A stretch of 64,000 nt of DNA from Tumebacillus flagellatus. GTDB lineage: Bacteria; Bacillota; Bacilli; Tumebacillales; Tumebacillaceae. A program made the translations under genes and the position numbers. Of the stretch, positions 1-9,169 are shown in pieces; the first letter of the stretch is position 1; each line of letters starts with the position of its first letter. Below the pieces are notes generated by a model, which saw only the letters and a list, made by a program, of their open reading frames with translations, was not told the origin of the DNA and ran no database searches. The stretch spans positions 1 to 64,000 of the forward strand of contig NZ_JMIR01000031.1 of the NCBI RefSeq assembly GCF_000714935.1, in the 5' to 3' direction.

Positions 1-120
1 CGCTTGTCGTGTTTTCGCTTGTCGTGTTTTCGCTTGTCGTGTTTTCGCTTGTCGTGTTTTCGCTCATCGCGTTTTCGCTTGTCGTGTTTTCGCTCGTCGT
101 GTTTTCGCTCGTCGTGTTTT
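1..120 (-). repeat. 15-bp coding tandem repeat (ENTTS), 8 copies
   Basis: Eight contiguous 15-bp units fill the left edge. Read on the minus strand, in frame with the GHKL ATPase, they encode ENTTS seven times and ENAMS once. Copies differ only at third positions and in the ENAMS unit, which points to recent expansion. The array may continue beyond the window. It probably forms a flexible linker. Confidence 0.9.
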
Positions 121-1366
121 CCATTGAAGCTATGTTATTTAGAATCGGGTCTCTTGCTGAACCGAGGTCTCCATTAACTTTTACACCATCAGTTTCATCA
201 GGAGTAGCGATTACACTGGCCAAAATACTTCTTGCAATGTTGTTATTTTTCGAATTATTGCCCTCAACCGGTACTTCCAATGATATTTTTTTGCTTTTAA
301 CTCTCTTACTTGGTTCTTTAGCTGCCTTTAGTTCCTTTTCTATTGCAAGCGCCTCTTTTTTCTTTCTTGTAAGCTCCTTTGTTTCCATATTTGCATGGTA
401 CCTAATTCTATTTTCTTTAAACCATTTTGAAAATTCATCCAAGAATGATTTCCATTCATGTGTTTTTTCCATAACTTCCGTTTTAGTTAAATTCGGCTCG
501 AAGTTTTCCAGATAGATTTCGCCAGTGAGTAACCGCATTTCATTGTGATATTCCACACCATACCACACCCCATATTTAACCAGGCGACCATTTATATATA
601 GGTGGAAACCATTCTTGGTTTTCGATGTTGTCGCATTAGAACTGACTCGTGTAATTCCTACCCACCCATTGGCTTTGCAATCATCACCGTATTTATTTCT
701 AACTGTAATCTCGAAATCCTTGTGCCATATACGATCAAACTCAAATGGCTCGATTAGCTCATCGTCAACATACAATTCTAATTGTTTGTTCAAAATAAAA
801 TTACCGAATGTCTTTGCGAAGTGTTCGAACACCTCGTTTCTTTCGACATCATCAATAGGGATATTAAGATCAGAAATAACTAATCTTGTTCCATTTTTTA
901 GATCACTTTTACTTTCCTCTCTAATAACTATGCCCCATTCGTTATTTGCTTCTGTTTCCGCAACCGCTACTAATTTATTTGATTGTGTAAATGGGTTTTC
1001 CAATATTGCGTTATACGCTATATAAGAATCTTCTCTGGCCGTCACTATTTCGACTCTATTTCCAAGTACTGCAGATGCAGTTTTTAACCCAAACCCATAT
1101 CCCCCCACATGGCTCTTGTCTTTACTTGTCCCTTGTGCAGGAGTAAGTGCCTTCACCAATTCTTCAATACTCATTCCACTTGAGTTATCCTCAACAACAA
1201 TTCGATCTTCTTCAAGATATACACGGACCTCAGTAAATCCTTCAACTCTTGCATCTATCGAATTATCCACAAATTCGGCTACTGCACGGGCAATGCTCAA
1301 GTTTTGTTTGCCCATGGTCCAGAATAGTTTTGCGCTAACTGGAAGTAAATAGGTATGTGCTTTCAT
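1..1366 (-). CDS. GHKL (MORC/MutL-like) ATPase, partial at window edge
   Basis: The reading frame is open from an ATG at 1366 to the left edge, giving about 455 residues without a stop, so the C-terminus lies outside. Near residue 30 the motif EFVDNSIDA matches the Asn box of GHKL ATPases (Hsp90, MutL, MORC). It is followed by a DNSSGM segment and by GGYGFGLKTA, the glycine-rich ATP-lid motif. The visible C-terminus is a low-complexity ENTTS repeat. The gene starts 3 nt after the methyltransferase stop, and the SD AAGGGG lies inside the end of that gene, so the two are probably co-translated. GC content is clearly below the rest of the window. Prokaryotic MORC-like ATPases are known beside restriction-modification methyltransferases; a role in DNA surveillance is inferred. 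Confidence 0.82.
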   Translation of the reverse strand, partial: MKAHTYLLPVSAKLFWTMGKQNLSIARAVAEFVDNSIDARVEGFTEVRVYLEEDRIVVEDNSSGMSIEELVKALTPAQGTSKDKSHVGGYGFGLKTASAVLGNRVEIVTAREDSYIAYNAILENPFTQSNKLVAVAETEANNEWGIVIREESKSDLKNGTRLVISDLNIPIDDVERNEVFEHFAKTFGNFILNKQLELYVDDELIEPFEFDRIWHKDFEITVRNKYGDDCKANGWVGITRVSSNATTSKTKNGFHLYINGRLVKYGVWYGVEYHNEMRLLTGEIYLENFEPNLTKTEVMEKTHEWKSFLDEFSKWFKENRIRYHANMETKELTRKKKEALAIEKELKAAKEPSKRVKSKKISLEVPVEGNNSKNNNIARSILASVIATPDETDGVKVNGDLGSARDPILNNIASMENTTSENTTSENTTSENAMSENTTSENTTSENTTSENTTS

Positions 1367-1369
1367 CCT

Positions 1370-2587
1370 TTATCCCCTTTTCAACAACTCGATTATTTCG
1401 TTTGCTACAGCTTTAGCAAGAAGAGGAGGAACAGCGTTTCCAACCAATCTAAAACCATGCCATTTTGTCTCATGGAAGATCATCCAATCCGGAAAACTCA
1501 TTAGCCGTGCAGCCTCACGTACTGTAATAACTCTAGGAAACTTATAATGGATTGGTCTTAACGCAGTATAAGAACCTTTATCACTCTTGGTACCAGCACG
1601 AATAGTAGGAGACAAACCTCGTGACAACAGTTTTTTCCTTCTACTCCTATGGTTCTGCCCTTCTAGAAGAGAAGCAAACTCCTTCACAATGCGTTCATCA
1701 TGCATGGTTCTCTTCAAATTCGTGATTATGTTATGATCCCATGTTGGTCGAACTGTAGAAAAATCCGTTGAGTCAGTTATTTCTCTACGCATAATAAGTG
1801 CAAATTTAGAACACATATTACTATAATTAGAGATTGGTAGGGTATCTCCTGCAATCAATTCTTCGAATTCATCAACATTTGGTAAATCACTTATGGCATC
1901 AGCTACAGTCGGGCAATACTCTTTACCATCTTTTTTTTCAATAGAAGAATGCGATTCTGACTGGTGATTATATTCAAATCTTAGATCGTCAGGATCGATA
2001 TGACTTTCCTCTGGATAAGGTAGCATTTGATTAAGATCCCTTCTAACGCCTAACACAAACAACCTCTTTCTATTTTGAGGTACACCAAACTTAGATGCCT
2101 TTAAAACTCGTAATGGTTCAGTTATTTGATATTCCACCTGTAATTCTTCTATAAAACTCCTTAGAGTGTCTCCGTTATTAAACGACATCAATCCCCTTAC
2201 ATTTTCCATAACGAAATACTTTGGTTGCACTTGTAGTACGATTCTGGCGTATTCCAAAAGCAACTCATTTCGTGGATCATCAATTGCACGTTGGCCTGCA
2301 TTTGAAAACCCCTGGCATGGTGGACCACCAATGATAACATCCACATCCCCAACATTTAATCCAAGGCGATTCAGTATATCGTTTCCAGATATTTCCTTGA
2401 TATCGTTCTCCATCACATCACAATGTGGGAAATTCAAACGATGGGCTTCTGCTGCGATATCATCATGTTCTACAGCTAGTCTTACATCAAAACCAGCCAT
2501 TTCGAAACCTAAAGTCATACCTCCTACTCCTGAAAATAGATCTATCGCAACAGGTTTTTTTTTACTATTACCTTCCAACTCATACAC
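1370..2587 (-). CDS. DNA (cytosine-5) methyltransferase
   Basis: A 405-residue C5-cytosine DNA methyltransferase. Motif I (DLFSGVGGMTLGF) binds AdoMet near residue 16. Motif IV GGPPCQGFS carries the catalytic Cys, ENVRGL is motif VI, QNRKRLFVLG is motif VIII, and GNAVPPLLAKAVA is motif X. The variable stretch between VIII and X should hold the target recognition domain. All catalytic motifs are intact. The listed start is GTG; a TTG at 2578 has a better placed AGAGG eight bases upstream and could be the true start. It is the first gene of a two-gene unit with the GHKL ATPase, in AT-rich DNA that suggests horizontal transfer. The recognition sequence cannot be read from the protein. Confidence 0.95.
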   Translation of the reverse strand: MYELEGNSKKKPVAIDLFSGVGGMTLGFEMAGFDVRLAVEHDDIAAEAHRLNFPHCDVMENDIKEISGNDILNRLGLNVGDVDVIIGGPPCQGFSNAGQRAIDDPRNELLLEYARIVLQVQPKYFVMENVRGLMSFNNGDTLRSFIEELQVEYQITEPLRVLKASKFGVPQNRKRLFVLGVRRDLNQMLPYPEESHIDPDDLRFEYNHQSESHSSIEKKDGKEYCPTVADAISDLPNVDEFEELIAGDTLPISNYSNMCSKFALIMRREITDSTDFSTVRPTWDHNIITNLKRTMHDERIVKEFASLLEGQNHRSRRKKLLSRGLSPTIRAGTKSDKGSYTALRPIHYKFPRVITVREAARLMSFPDWMIFHETKWHGFRLVGNAVPPLLAKAVANEIIELLKRG

Positions 2588-2722
2588 CTCTATCGATTTC
2601 TACTTTCATATAACGCTATCAAAAACAATTATCAAACCCATCTACACAAATACTATCATAACAAAGTATGTTAAAACCATTTGGTACCGTAATACCAAAA
2701 TCTTGTTCTCTCCAACCACAGA

Positions 2723-2750
2723 GAAAAAGCTCCTTAATTAACAGGAGCTC
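2723..2750 (-). terminator. Intrinsic terminator after rlmD
   Basis: On the minus strand GAGCTCC and GGAGCTT arms enclose an AT-rich loop and are followed by a T run. It lies just past the rlmD stop and separates that operon from the methyltransferase unit. Confidence 0.75.
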
Positions 2751-2769
2751 TCTATCACAGATTTCATTC

Positions 2770-4161
2770 TTATCCCGATATTCTATCTCTCACGAGAAGC
2801 GAAACACACTCCACATGAAACGTATGCGGGAACATATCCACCGGCTGCACCTCAACGGTCTTAAACCCGTGGTCCTCCAAGTACCGCAAATCCCTTGCCA
2901 ACGTACTCGGATTGCAGCTCACATAAACCACGCGCTCCGGCTTCATCTCCGCAATGGTCGCGAGCAACTCTTCCTCGCAGCCCTTGCGCGGCGGGTCGAC
3001 CACGATCACGTCGACCTTAACGCCTTCCTCGTGCCAGCGCGGGATCACAACTTCTGCCCCACCGACCTCAAAGTGGGCATTCTCCAACCCATTCAACGCC
3101 GCGTTCTTCTTCGCGTCCTCAATCGCTTCCGGCACGACTTCCACGCCGTAGACATCCTTCGCCTTCTTCGCGAGGAACAACGAAATCGTCCCGATCCCGC
3201 AATACGCGTCAATCACCGTCTCCGTCCCGGTCAACTGCGCGTACTCCAGCGTCTTCCCGTACAGCACTTCCGTCTGCACCGGGTTCACTTGAAAGAACGA
3301 CCTTGCCGAGATATCAAACTTGATATCGCCAATCGTATCCGTAATCGTATCGTTCCCCCACAGCGTCACCGTCTCCCGGCCGAAAATCACGTTGGTCTGC
3401 TGCGTGTTCACGTTTTGGATAATGCTCACAACATGCGGAATCCGCTCGCGGATCTTCTCCACCAGCAACTCCGCCTTCGGGATCTTGCGGCCGTTCGTCA
3501 CCAGCACCACCATCGTCTCGCCGGTATGGAACCCGACGCGCCCGATGATGTGCCGCACCAACCCCGTGTGCGTCTGCTCGTCGTAATGCTTGATCCCCAG
3601 CTCCTGCAAAATCTGCTTCGTCGTATGCACGATCTCATCATTATACGGATGCTGAATCGGACACCCCTGCATCTCAATAATCTCATGCGTCCGCGGCGCA
3701 TAAAAACCAACCGCCAAGCGTCCGTCAATCTCGCCAAGCGGCACCTGTGCTTTATTCCGGTACAACCACGGCTCTTCCATCCCGAGGGTTTCGTGCACTT
3801 TAACGCCCTCCAACTTCCCGATCCGCGTCAAGGCATCCACAACCGTCTGCCGCTTATGCCGCAGTTGCGCTTCATACGACAGATGCTGCAACTGGCACCC
3901 GCCGCAACGATGGTAGATCGGGCACGGCGGCTCCTGACGGTCCGGCGTCGCCACCAGCGTCTCGATCAAGCGCCCATACCCGTACGTCTTCTGCACTTTC
4001 GTAATCTTCGCTTTCACCCGCTCGCCCGGCAACGCGCGCGGGACGAACACGGTAAAGCCCTCCACCTTGCCCACGCCTTCCCCTTCGTGGCCGAGTCCGG
4101 TGATGTCGATCTCGTAGTAGTTGTTTTTTTCAATCGGTACGGGGAATTTCGGTTTCGCCAT
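2770..4161 (-). CDS. rlmD: 23S rRNA (uracil-C5)-methyltransferase RlmD/RlmCD (TrmA/RumA family)
   Basis: A 463-residue AdoMet-dependent enzyme that makes 5-methyluridine in 23S rRNA. Gram-positive members can modify both U747 and U1939, so RlmCD activity is possible. An N-terminal TRAM-type RNA-binding domain (about residues 10-70) is followed by the Cys cluster CPIYHRCGGC, which in this family ligates a [4Fe-4S] cluster. The C-terminal half has the Rossmann AdoMet site (DAYCGIGT) and the catalytic region VDPPRKGC with VSCNPSTLARDL. The ATG start has AAGGAG at good spacing. It is last in a three-gene run behind dgkB and a cyclodeaminase-like gene, and ends at a terminator. Confidence 0.93.
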   Translation of the reverse strand: MAKPKFPVPIEKNNYYEIDITGLGHEGEGVGKVEGFTVFVPRALPGERVKAKITKVQKTYGYGRLIETLVATPDRQEPPCPIYHRCGGCQLQHLSYEAQLRHKRQTVVDALTRIGKLEGVKVHETLGMEEPWLYRNKAQVPLGEIDGRLAVGFYAPRTHEIIEMQGCPIQHPYNDEIVHTTKQILQELGIKHYDEQTHTGLVRHIIGRVGFHTGETMVVLVTNGRKIPKAELLVEKIRERIPHVVSIIQNVNTQQTNVIFGRETVTLWGNDTITDTIGDIKFDISARSFFQVNPVQTEVLYGKTLEYAQLTGTETVIDAYCGIGTISLFLAKKAKDVYGVEVVPEAIEDAKKNAALNGLENAHFEVGGAEVVIPRWHEEGVKVDVIVVDPPRKGCEEELLATIAEMKPERVVYVSCNPSTLARDLRYLEDHGFKTVEVQPVDMFPHTFHVECVSLLVRDRISG

Positions 4162-4173
4162 CTGTCGGTCTCC

Positions 4174-4776
4174 TTATGTTTGCGCGAGCACTCTGTCTCG
4201 GTAATCGTTCGCTTCCATTCGCCAGCGGTCGATGCGCTCTTGCAAGAGGTCGTCCGCCCCTCCCGCAAGCACAATGTTCGCTTCCGCAATCTCGCAGATT
4301 CCAAACACCGCCGCATGCGCGAGAAACGTCACCACCCGCAAATCGCTGTGCACACTCTTCGGCACTTTCGGCCCCAAGCCGTCCAGCAACCGCAACAGTT
4401 TCACGGTCGTGCCGGCGATCTTGGCGGGGCTGCCGACGTCCTTGCGCACGCAAGCGGCCAGATCTCCTTGGATGATCTTGGCCGCCGCATAGACATCTCC
4501 TTCGCCGTATTCGAGCAACTTCACCCGCAACGCACCGGCTTCGGAGAGCAGTTGTTCAATTTCCACTATCTCACTACCAGTTTGCCCCTTCCGTTCCAGA
4601 CGATTCCGCGCCACGCGGGCGATCAACTCGGCAAGCGACGCCGCGAGCGCTCCGCAGCAGGCAATCACCGTCCCGCCCGCCGGACTTGGAACTTCCGGAT
4701 GCGCCACCCAGTCACACAACTCCGGCAACGGCTCGTCTACAAAACGCCCCGCCCGGGTTCGCGGCTGCTCGCTCAT
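4174..4776 (-). CDS. Cyclodeaminase/cyclohydrolase family protein (FTCD-like)
   Basis: A 200-residue protein resembling the formimidoyltetrahydrofolate cyclodeaminase domain family. The N-terminal VPSPAGGTVIACCGALAA helix with its Pro-Gly-Gly turn is typical, followed by an all-helical body. Family members convert 5-formimino-THF to 5,10-methenyl-THF, but the exact substrate here is not established. The ATG at 4776 overlaps the dgkB stop as ATGA, so translation is coupled, and that start was chosen over a longer frame running inside dgkB. It lies 12 bp upstream of rlmD. No histidine-degradation genes are nearby, so a general one-carbon role is only a guess. Confidence 0.8.
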   Translation of the reverse strand: MSEQPRTRAGRFVDEPLPELCDWVAHPEVPSPAGGTVIACCGALAASLAELIARVARNRLERKGQTGSEIVEIEQLLSEAGALRVKLLEYGEGDVYAAAKIIQGDLAACVRKDVGSPAKIAGTTVKLLRLLDGLGPKVPKSVHSDLRVVTFLAHAAVFGICEIAEANIVLAGGADDLLQERIDRWRMEANDYRDRVLAQT

Positions 4777-5681
4777 GCCAAAACCTCCTCGACCGGCTTT
4801 GGCACCAGCACGTTCAAGTGGTGTTTCAGACATTCGAACTCGCGCGGCAACAACCCGCCGAATTCGCCGTCCAAGTTCAACTCCACCTCTTCCGCAGACG
4901 AAACGGTCAAGCGATCCGTATGGAAGTAGATCACGCGGTCCGAATTCAAATGCTCGCCGCGCAACGCCAGCGTCGCCAAGCGCACCAACTCCGGAATCTT
5001 GCACGGCTTCACGATGATCACGTCAAAAAAGCCATCATGCAAACTCGCGTTCGGCGCCAACTTCTCAAACCCGCCGATCGAGTTCGAGTTCGCAATCAAG
5101 CACAGCATCGCTTTGCCCTCAAACGCAAAGTCCGGCGAGTCGATGGCGATCTGAATCGGCTTCAAAAACGGCAGCTTCTCCAAGCCCTTCACGTAATACG
5201 CCAACTGCCCCAAGTGCGTCTTGAGCTTGCTCGGCACTTCATACGTGATCTCCGTCAACCGCCCGCACCCGGCGATGTTGATGAAAAACCCGTCACCCAC
5301 GCGCCCGACATCGAGCGGCACGCGATGGTTTTGCAAGATGATCTCACACGCGCTCTTCAAATCGCGCGGCAAGTGCAGCGCCCGCGCCAGGTCGTTGGTG
5401 GTGCCGCCCGGCAAAACCCCGAGCGTCGGGCGGTACTCCATCTGGGACAACCCGTTGATCACTTCGTTGATCGTACCGTCGCCGCCGGCAGCAATCACCA
5501 AATCGAAACGATCTTCACACGCTTGACGAGCAGCTCTCACCGCGTCGTTCGCTCCGTGGGTCATCGCCGTCGAAACTTCCAGCCCCCCCTGTTCCAGAAA
5601 ATCCAAGATTCGCGGTACAGAATGGAGCAGCGCTTCTTTCCCAGCCGACGGGTTGTAGATTAATCGTGCACGTGGTCGCAC
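4773..5681 (-). CDS. dgkB: Diacylglycerol kinase-like lipid kinase
   Basis: A 302-residue soluble lipid kinase of the DgkB/YegS family, which phosphorylates diacylglycerol to phosphatidic acid so that head groups released during lipoteichoic acid synthesis can be recycled. The nucleotide-binding motif GGDGTINEVINGL lies near residue 66 and GGTTND follows near residue 93. The C-terminal half is the beta-sandwich domain typical of the family. The start is GTG with an excellent AGGAGG nine bases upstream. Its stop overlaps the next ATG (ATGA), making it the first gene of a three-gene operon with the cyclodeaminase-like gene and rlmD. Confidence 0.92.
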   Translation of the reverse strand: MRPRARLIYNPSAGKEALLHSVPRILDFLEQGGLEVSTAMTHGANDAVRAARQACEDRFDLVIAAGGDGTINEVINGLSQMEYRPTLGVLPGGTTNDLARALHLPRDLKSACEIILQNHRVPLDVGRVGDGFFINIAGCGRLTEITYEVPSKLKTHLGQLAYYVKGLEKLPFLKPIQIAIDSPDFAFEGKAMLCLIANSNSIGGFEKLAPNASLHDGFFDVIIVKPCKIPELVRLATLALRGEHLNSDRVIYFHTDRLTVSSAEEVELNLDGEFGGLLPREFECLKHHLNVLVPKPVEEVLA

Positions 5682-5709
5682 CGTGCGACACCTCCTGTGA
5701 CTTGCCGTA

Positions 5710-5740
5710 ACAAAACCCCAAGTTCGAGACTTGGGGTTTC
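5710..5740 (-). terminator. Intrinsic terminator after gatB
   Basis: A 10-bp perfect stem (AAACCCCAAG/CTTGGGGTTT) with a 7-nt loop and TTTTG on the minus strand. It separates gatCAB from dgkB. Confidence 0.85.
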
Positions 5741-5753
5741 GTTCGTGATGCGG

Positions 5754-7199
5754 TTAGGCGTTCAGACGATCGAGGAAAAGCTTGTTGAGCAGGCCGGGGT
5801 TGCCCTTGCCCTTGGTGGCTTTCATTGCTTGGCCGACCAGCGCGCCGAGCGCTTTTTCCTTGCCTGCTTTGTAGTCCTCCACCGATTTCGGGTTGTTCGC
5901 GATCACGTCGTCGACGATTTTCAGCAGTTCGCCCTCGTCGGAGATCTGCACCAGCCCTTTTTCCTTGACGATCGCTTGCGGGTCTTTGCCCGATTGCAAC
6001 ATCTCTTTGAAAACTTCCTTGGCGATCTTGGTCGAGATCTCACCGACGTCGATCATCTTGATCATCGCGCCGAGTTGCCCCGGTTGCAGCGGCACTTCCT
6101 CAATCTCCAAGCCGTTCGCGTTCAAGTAGCCGAGGAAGTCGCCCATGATCCAGTTCGAAGCGCTTTTCGCTTCCACACCGGTCTGCACGGTCGCTTCAAA
6201 AAAGTCCGCGACCCGCTTCGACGCCGTCAACACGTCCGCGTCGTGCGACGGCAAGCCGAATTCCTGCTGGTAGCGGGCTTTGCGCTCTGCCGGAAGTTCC
6301 GGAATCGTTGCGCGCACCGATTCGATCCACGCGTCGTCGATCTCCAGTTCCACGAGGTCCGGCTCCGGGAAGTAGCGGTAGTCGTGCGCGTCTTCCTTGG
6401 TGCGCATGACGTGGGTTTTGCTTGCCGCGTCGTCCCAGCGCAGGGTCGCTTGCTCAATGGCAACGCCCGATTCGATCATGGACTCCTGCTCGGCTTGTTC
6501 GTACTCCAGCGCTTTCTTGACGTTGTTGAACGAGTTCATGTTCTTCAACTCGCGCTTGGTGCCGAACTTCTCCTGTCCCCACGGGCGCAGCGAGATGTTG
6601 GCGTCGCAGCGCAGAGAGCCTTCCTCCATCTTGCAGTCGGAAATCTCGCAGTATTGCATGATCGCTTTGAGCTTCTCCAAGTACGCTTTCGCTTCGTTCG
6701 GCGTGCGGATGTCCGGCTCCGAGACGATCTCGATCAGCGGCACGCCCGCACGGTTCAAGTCCACCAGCGTGGAAGAGCCGTCCTCCGCATGCGTAGATTT
6801 GCCGGCGTCTTCCTCCATGTGCACGCGGTTGATGCCGATGCGCTTGGTGTAGCCGTCCACTTCGATTTCGATCCAGCCGTTCTGCCCGATCGGCTTGTCG
6901 TACTGGGAAATCTGGTAGGCGTCCGGAGAGTCCGGGTAGAAGTAGTTTTTGCGGTCGAACTTCGAATCCTTGGTGATCGTGCAGTTTAAAGCGAGCGAGG
7001 CTTTCATCGCTTTGTCCAACACTTCGCGGTTGAGCACCGGCAGAACGCCCGGATGACCGAGGCAGATCGGGCAAACGTTCGTGTTCGGAGGCGCACCGAA
7101 TTCTGCCGAGCACCCGCAAAAAATCTTGGAACGGGTGTTCATCTCGACGTGGACTTCCAAACCGATGATGGTTTCATACTTCGAAACGGTGGTCGTCAT
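5754..7199 (-). CDS. gatB: Asp-tRNA(Asn)/Glu-tRNA(Gln) amidotransferase subunit B
   Basis: A 481-residue GatB. This subunit activates mischarged Glu-tRNA(Gln) or Asp-tRNA(Asn) with ATP and accepts ammonia from GatA. The N-terminal [15 protein letters not shown] and CGCSAEFG segments are signatures, the latter with Cys residues that can bind zinc. The C-terminal GatB/YqeY helical tail that contacts tRNA ends in [17 protein letters not shown]. The ATG at 7199 has AAGGAGG upstream; a longer in-frame extension overlapping gatA was rejected. It is last in gatC-gatA-gatB and followed by a strong terminator. The operon implies that the host lacks a glutaminyl-tRNA synthetase, as in most Bacillota. 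Confidence 0.97.
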   Translation of the reverse strand: MTTTVSKYETIIGLEVHVEMNTRSKIFCGCSAEFGAPPNTNVCPICLGHPGVLPVLNREVLDKAMKASLALNCTITKDSKFDRKNYFYPDSPDAYQISQYDKPIGQNGWIEIEVDGYTKRIGINRVHMEEDAGKSTHAEDGSSTLVDLNRAGVPLIEIVSEPDIRTPNEAKAYLEKLKAIMQYCEISDCKMEEGSLRCDANISLRPWGQEKFGTKRELKNMNSFNNVKKALEYEQAEQESMIESGVAIEQATLRWDDAASKTHVMRTKEDAHDYRYFPEPDLVELEIDDAWIESVRATIPELPAERKARYQQEFGLPSHDADVLTASKRVADFFEATVQTGVEAKSASNWIMGDFLGYLNANGLEIEEVPLQPGQLGAMIKMIDVGEISTKIAKEVFKEMLQSGKDPQAIVKEKGLVQISDEGELLKIVDDVIANNPKSVEDYKAGKEKALGALVGQAMKATKGKGNPGLLNKLFLDRLNA

Positions 7200-7213
7200 A
7201 GGTCGTTTCCTCC

Positions 7214-8656
7214 TTACAGACTGGCGCGCGCGGAAAAACCGGCCGCCTGCTCGAACGCATGCGCCACGCGCAACAACGTCGATTCGTCGAAATGTTTGCC
7301 GATAAACTGCACGCCGACCGGCAGCCCGTTCGTCAAGCCGCACGGTACGGAAATCGCCGGAACGCCCGCCAAGTTGACCGGGATGGTGTAGATGTCGTTC
7401 AAATACATCGTCACCGGATCGCCAACGTTCGACCCCAGCGCAAACGCAGGAGTCGGCGCCGTCGGCGAGAGGATGACGTCATAGTTTTCAAACACAGCGT
7501 CAAAGTCTTGCTTGATCAAGGTGCGAACTTTCTGGGCGCGCAGGTAATACGCGTCGTAATAGCCGGACGAAAGCGCGTACGTGCCCAGCATAATCCGCGT
7601 CTGCACTTCCTCGCCAAATCCTTCCGAACGCGTGCGCTTGTACATGTCGATCAAGTTTTCGCCTTCCACGCGCAAACCGTAACGCACGCCGTCAAAACGC
7701 GCCAAGTTCGAAGACGCTTCCGCCGGCGCGAGCAAGTAGTACGTCGCCACGGCGTACTTCGTGTGCGGCAGCGTGACTTCACCCACGACAGCGCCGAGGC
7801 TTTCGAGGGTTTGAATCGCTTTCTCGATCTGTTCGCGAACGCCCGCATCCATGCCTTCGCCGAAGTATTCCTTAGGAAGTCCGATGCGCAGACCCTTGAT
7901 GTCGCCGGTCAACGCGGCAAGATAGTCCGGCACGGAGAGGTTGGCGGACGTCGAGTCGAGCGGGTCGTGCCCGGCGATCGCTTGCAGCACGATCGCGTTA
8001 TCTTCGACCGTCTGCGTAAACGGCCCGATCTGGTCGAACGAGGACGCATAGGCGACGAGGCCGAACCGGGAAACGAGGCCGTACGTCGGCTTCAGACCGA
8101 CAACGCCGCAAAACGACGCCGGTTGACGGATCGAGCCGCCGGTGTCGGAACCTAAGGAAAACAGGACTTGTCCCGCCGCGACAGTCGCCGCCGAACCGGA
8201 CGAAGAACCGCCCGGCACGCGGGAGAGGTCCCACGGGTTGTGCGTCGGGAAAAATCCGGAGTTCTCACCCGTTGAGCCCATCGCAAATTCGTCCATGTTG
8301 GTCTTGCCCACCGAGACAACGCCCGCGTCGTTCAGTTTGGAAACGACGGTCGCGTCATACGCGGATGTATAAGTTTCCAAGATCTTCGACCCGCAGGTGG
8401 TCGGCAATCCCTTGGTGTTCAAGTTGTCCTTGATCGCGCCCGGAATGCCGTAAAGCAACCCGGCGTCGGCGGGAATCTCGTCCAACTGCTTTGCGCGCTC
8501 CATCGCAACCTCGCCGTGGACGGAGAGGTAGGCGCGGACTTTCTCGTCGGTCGCCGAGATGCGCTCCAGAGATGCGCTGACCAGCTCGGACGGTTTGATT
8601 TCACGGTCTTGAATCTTCTTATGTAAGTTGCGGATCGAATCGTTGAGAAGCGACAT
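7214..8656 (-). CDS. gatA: Asp-tRNA(Asn)/Glu-tRNA(Gln) amidotransferase subunit A
   Basis: A 480-residue amidase-signature enzyme that hydrolyses glutamine and passes ammonia to GatB. The Ser-cisSer-Lys triad is visible: Lys in IPGAIKDNL near residue 75, and the two serines in [12 protein letters not shown] and [11 protein letters not shown]. The sequence [13 protein letters not shown] is also characteristic of GatA. The start ATG has GGAGGGC upstream and lies 2 bp from the gatC stop; gatB follows after 14 bp. The length is normal for the family. Confidence 0.97.
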   Translation of the reverse strand: MSLLNDSIRNLHKKIQDREIKPSELVSASLERISATDEKVRAYLSVHGEVAMERAKQLDEIPADAGLLYGIPGAIKDNLNTKGLPTTCGSKILETYTSAYDATVVSKLNDAGVVSVGKTNMDEFAMGSTGENSGFFPTHNPWDLSRVPGGSSSGSAATVAAGQVLFSLGSDTGGSIRQPASFCGVVGLKPTYGLVSRFGLVAYASSFDQIGPFTQTVEDNAIVLQAIAGHDPLDSTSANLSVPDYLAALTGDIKGLRIGLPKEYFGEGMDAGVREQIEKAIQTLESLGAVVGEVTLPHTKYAVATYYLLAPAEASSNLARFDGVRYGLRVEGENLIDMYKRTRSEGFGEEVQTRIMLGTYALSSGYYDAYYLRAQKVRTLIKQDFDAVFENYDVILSPTAPTPAFALGSNVGDPVTMYLNDIYTIPVNLAGVPAISVPCGLTNGLPVGVQFIGKHFDESTLLRVAHAFEQAAGFSARASL

Positions 8657-8658
8657 GT

Positions 8659-8949
8659 TTAGCCCTCCATGACGGCCGGGACTTTGAAGTGGCCGTTTTC
8701 CGATTGCGGAGCGTGAGACAGCGCTTCTTCTTGCGTCAACCAGGTGCGGGGTTCATCGTCACGCAACACGTTTTTCAGCGGCAGAGAATGCGTGGTCGGT
8801 GCCACGTTCTCGACGTCGAGTTCTTGCAGTTCGTTGGCAAAGTTCAAAATCTTGCCGAGCGTCTCCGTCATCTTGGCTTTTTGCTCGTCCGAAAGCGCCA
8901 AACGGGACAAGTGAGCGATGTGTTCCACTTCTTGCAGGGTGATGCTCAT
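8659..8949 (-). CDS. gatC: Asp-tRNA(Asn)/Glu-tRNA(Gln) amidotransferase subunit C
   Basis: A 96-residue GatC, the small subunit that wraps between GatA and GatB and stabilises the complex. The start [19 protein letters not shown] and the end VPAVMEG are family hallmarks. The ATG at 8949 has GGAGGTGTGGAG just upstream; a longer frame reaching 9063 has no supporting site. It is the first gene of gatCAB and lies about 60 nt downstream of a sigma-A-type promoter. Confidence 0.96.
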   Translation of the reverse strand: MSITLQEVEHIAHLSRLALSDEQKAKMTETLGKILNFANELQELDVENVAPTTHSLPLKNVLRDDEPRTWLTQEEALSHAPQSENGHFKVPAVMEG

Positions 8950-9013
8950 CTCCACACCTCCGAATAGAAAAAACCGCCTCCATAAGGGGGATTTTCTTTT
9001 TATATATCTGCTT

Positions 9014-9043
9014 ATTATAACACAATCCCATTTTTGCCACCAA
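9014..9043 (-). promoter_or_regulatory. Probable sigma-A promoter of gatCAB
   Basis: On the minus strand a perfect TATAAT (9014-9019) lies 18 nt from TTGGTG (9038-9043), a partial match to TTGACA, and about 65 nt upstream of the gatC ATG. The -10 box is convincing and the -35 box is weak. Confidence 0.6.
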
Positions 9044-9103
9044 TGCCGCAAAGAAAACACCACGGAGCTTCACCCGTTCGTTCATCATCGACCTATCGCG
9101 AAA

Positions 9104-9156
9104 AAAAGCCCCCTTCCCGTTCGTGTTTCTACTTCGCGAACGGAGGAGGCTTTCCT
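9104..9156. terminator. Long hairpin terminator
   Basis: Arms of about 17 bases, running from AAAGCC..CCGTTCG to CGAACGG..GGCTTT, are followed by T runs on both strands. It ends the 9170-10240 gene on the minus strand and insulates gatCAB. Confidence 0.75.
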
Positions 9157-9169
9157 TTTTTCCCCTTTT

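Noticed and set aside
1-120. CRISPR-like array at the left edge
   Set aside because: The 15-bp units are contiguous with no spacers and encode in-frame ENTTS repeats in the ATPase.
2668-4929. Long plus-strand open frame of about 750 codons opposite rlmD and its neighbour
   Set aside because: It mirrors well supported minus-strand genes with recognisable motifs; its own protein is Arg/His/Leu-rich with no motif, as expected for high-GC antisense frames.
5697-6989. 430-codon plus-strand frame opposite gatB
   Set aside because: GatB motifs on the minus strand explain the region; the antisense frame is a composition effect.
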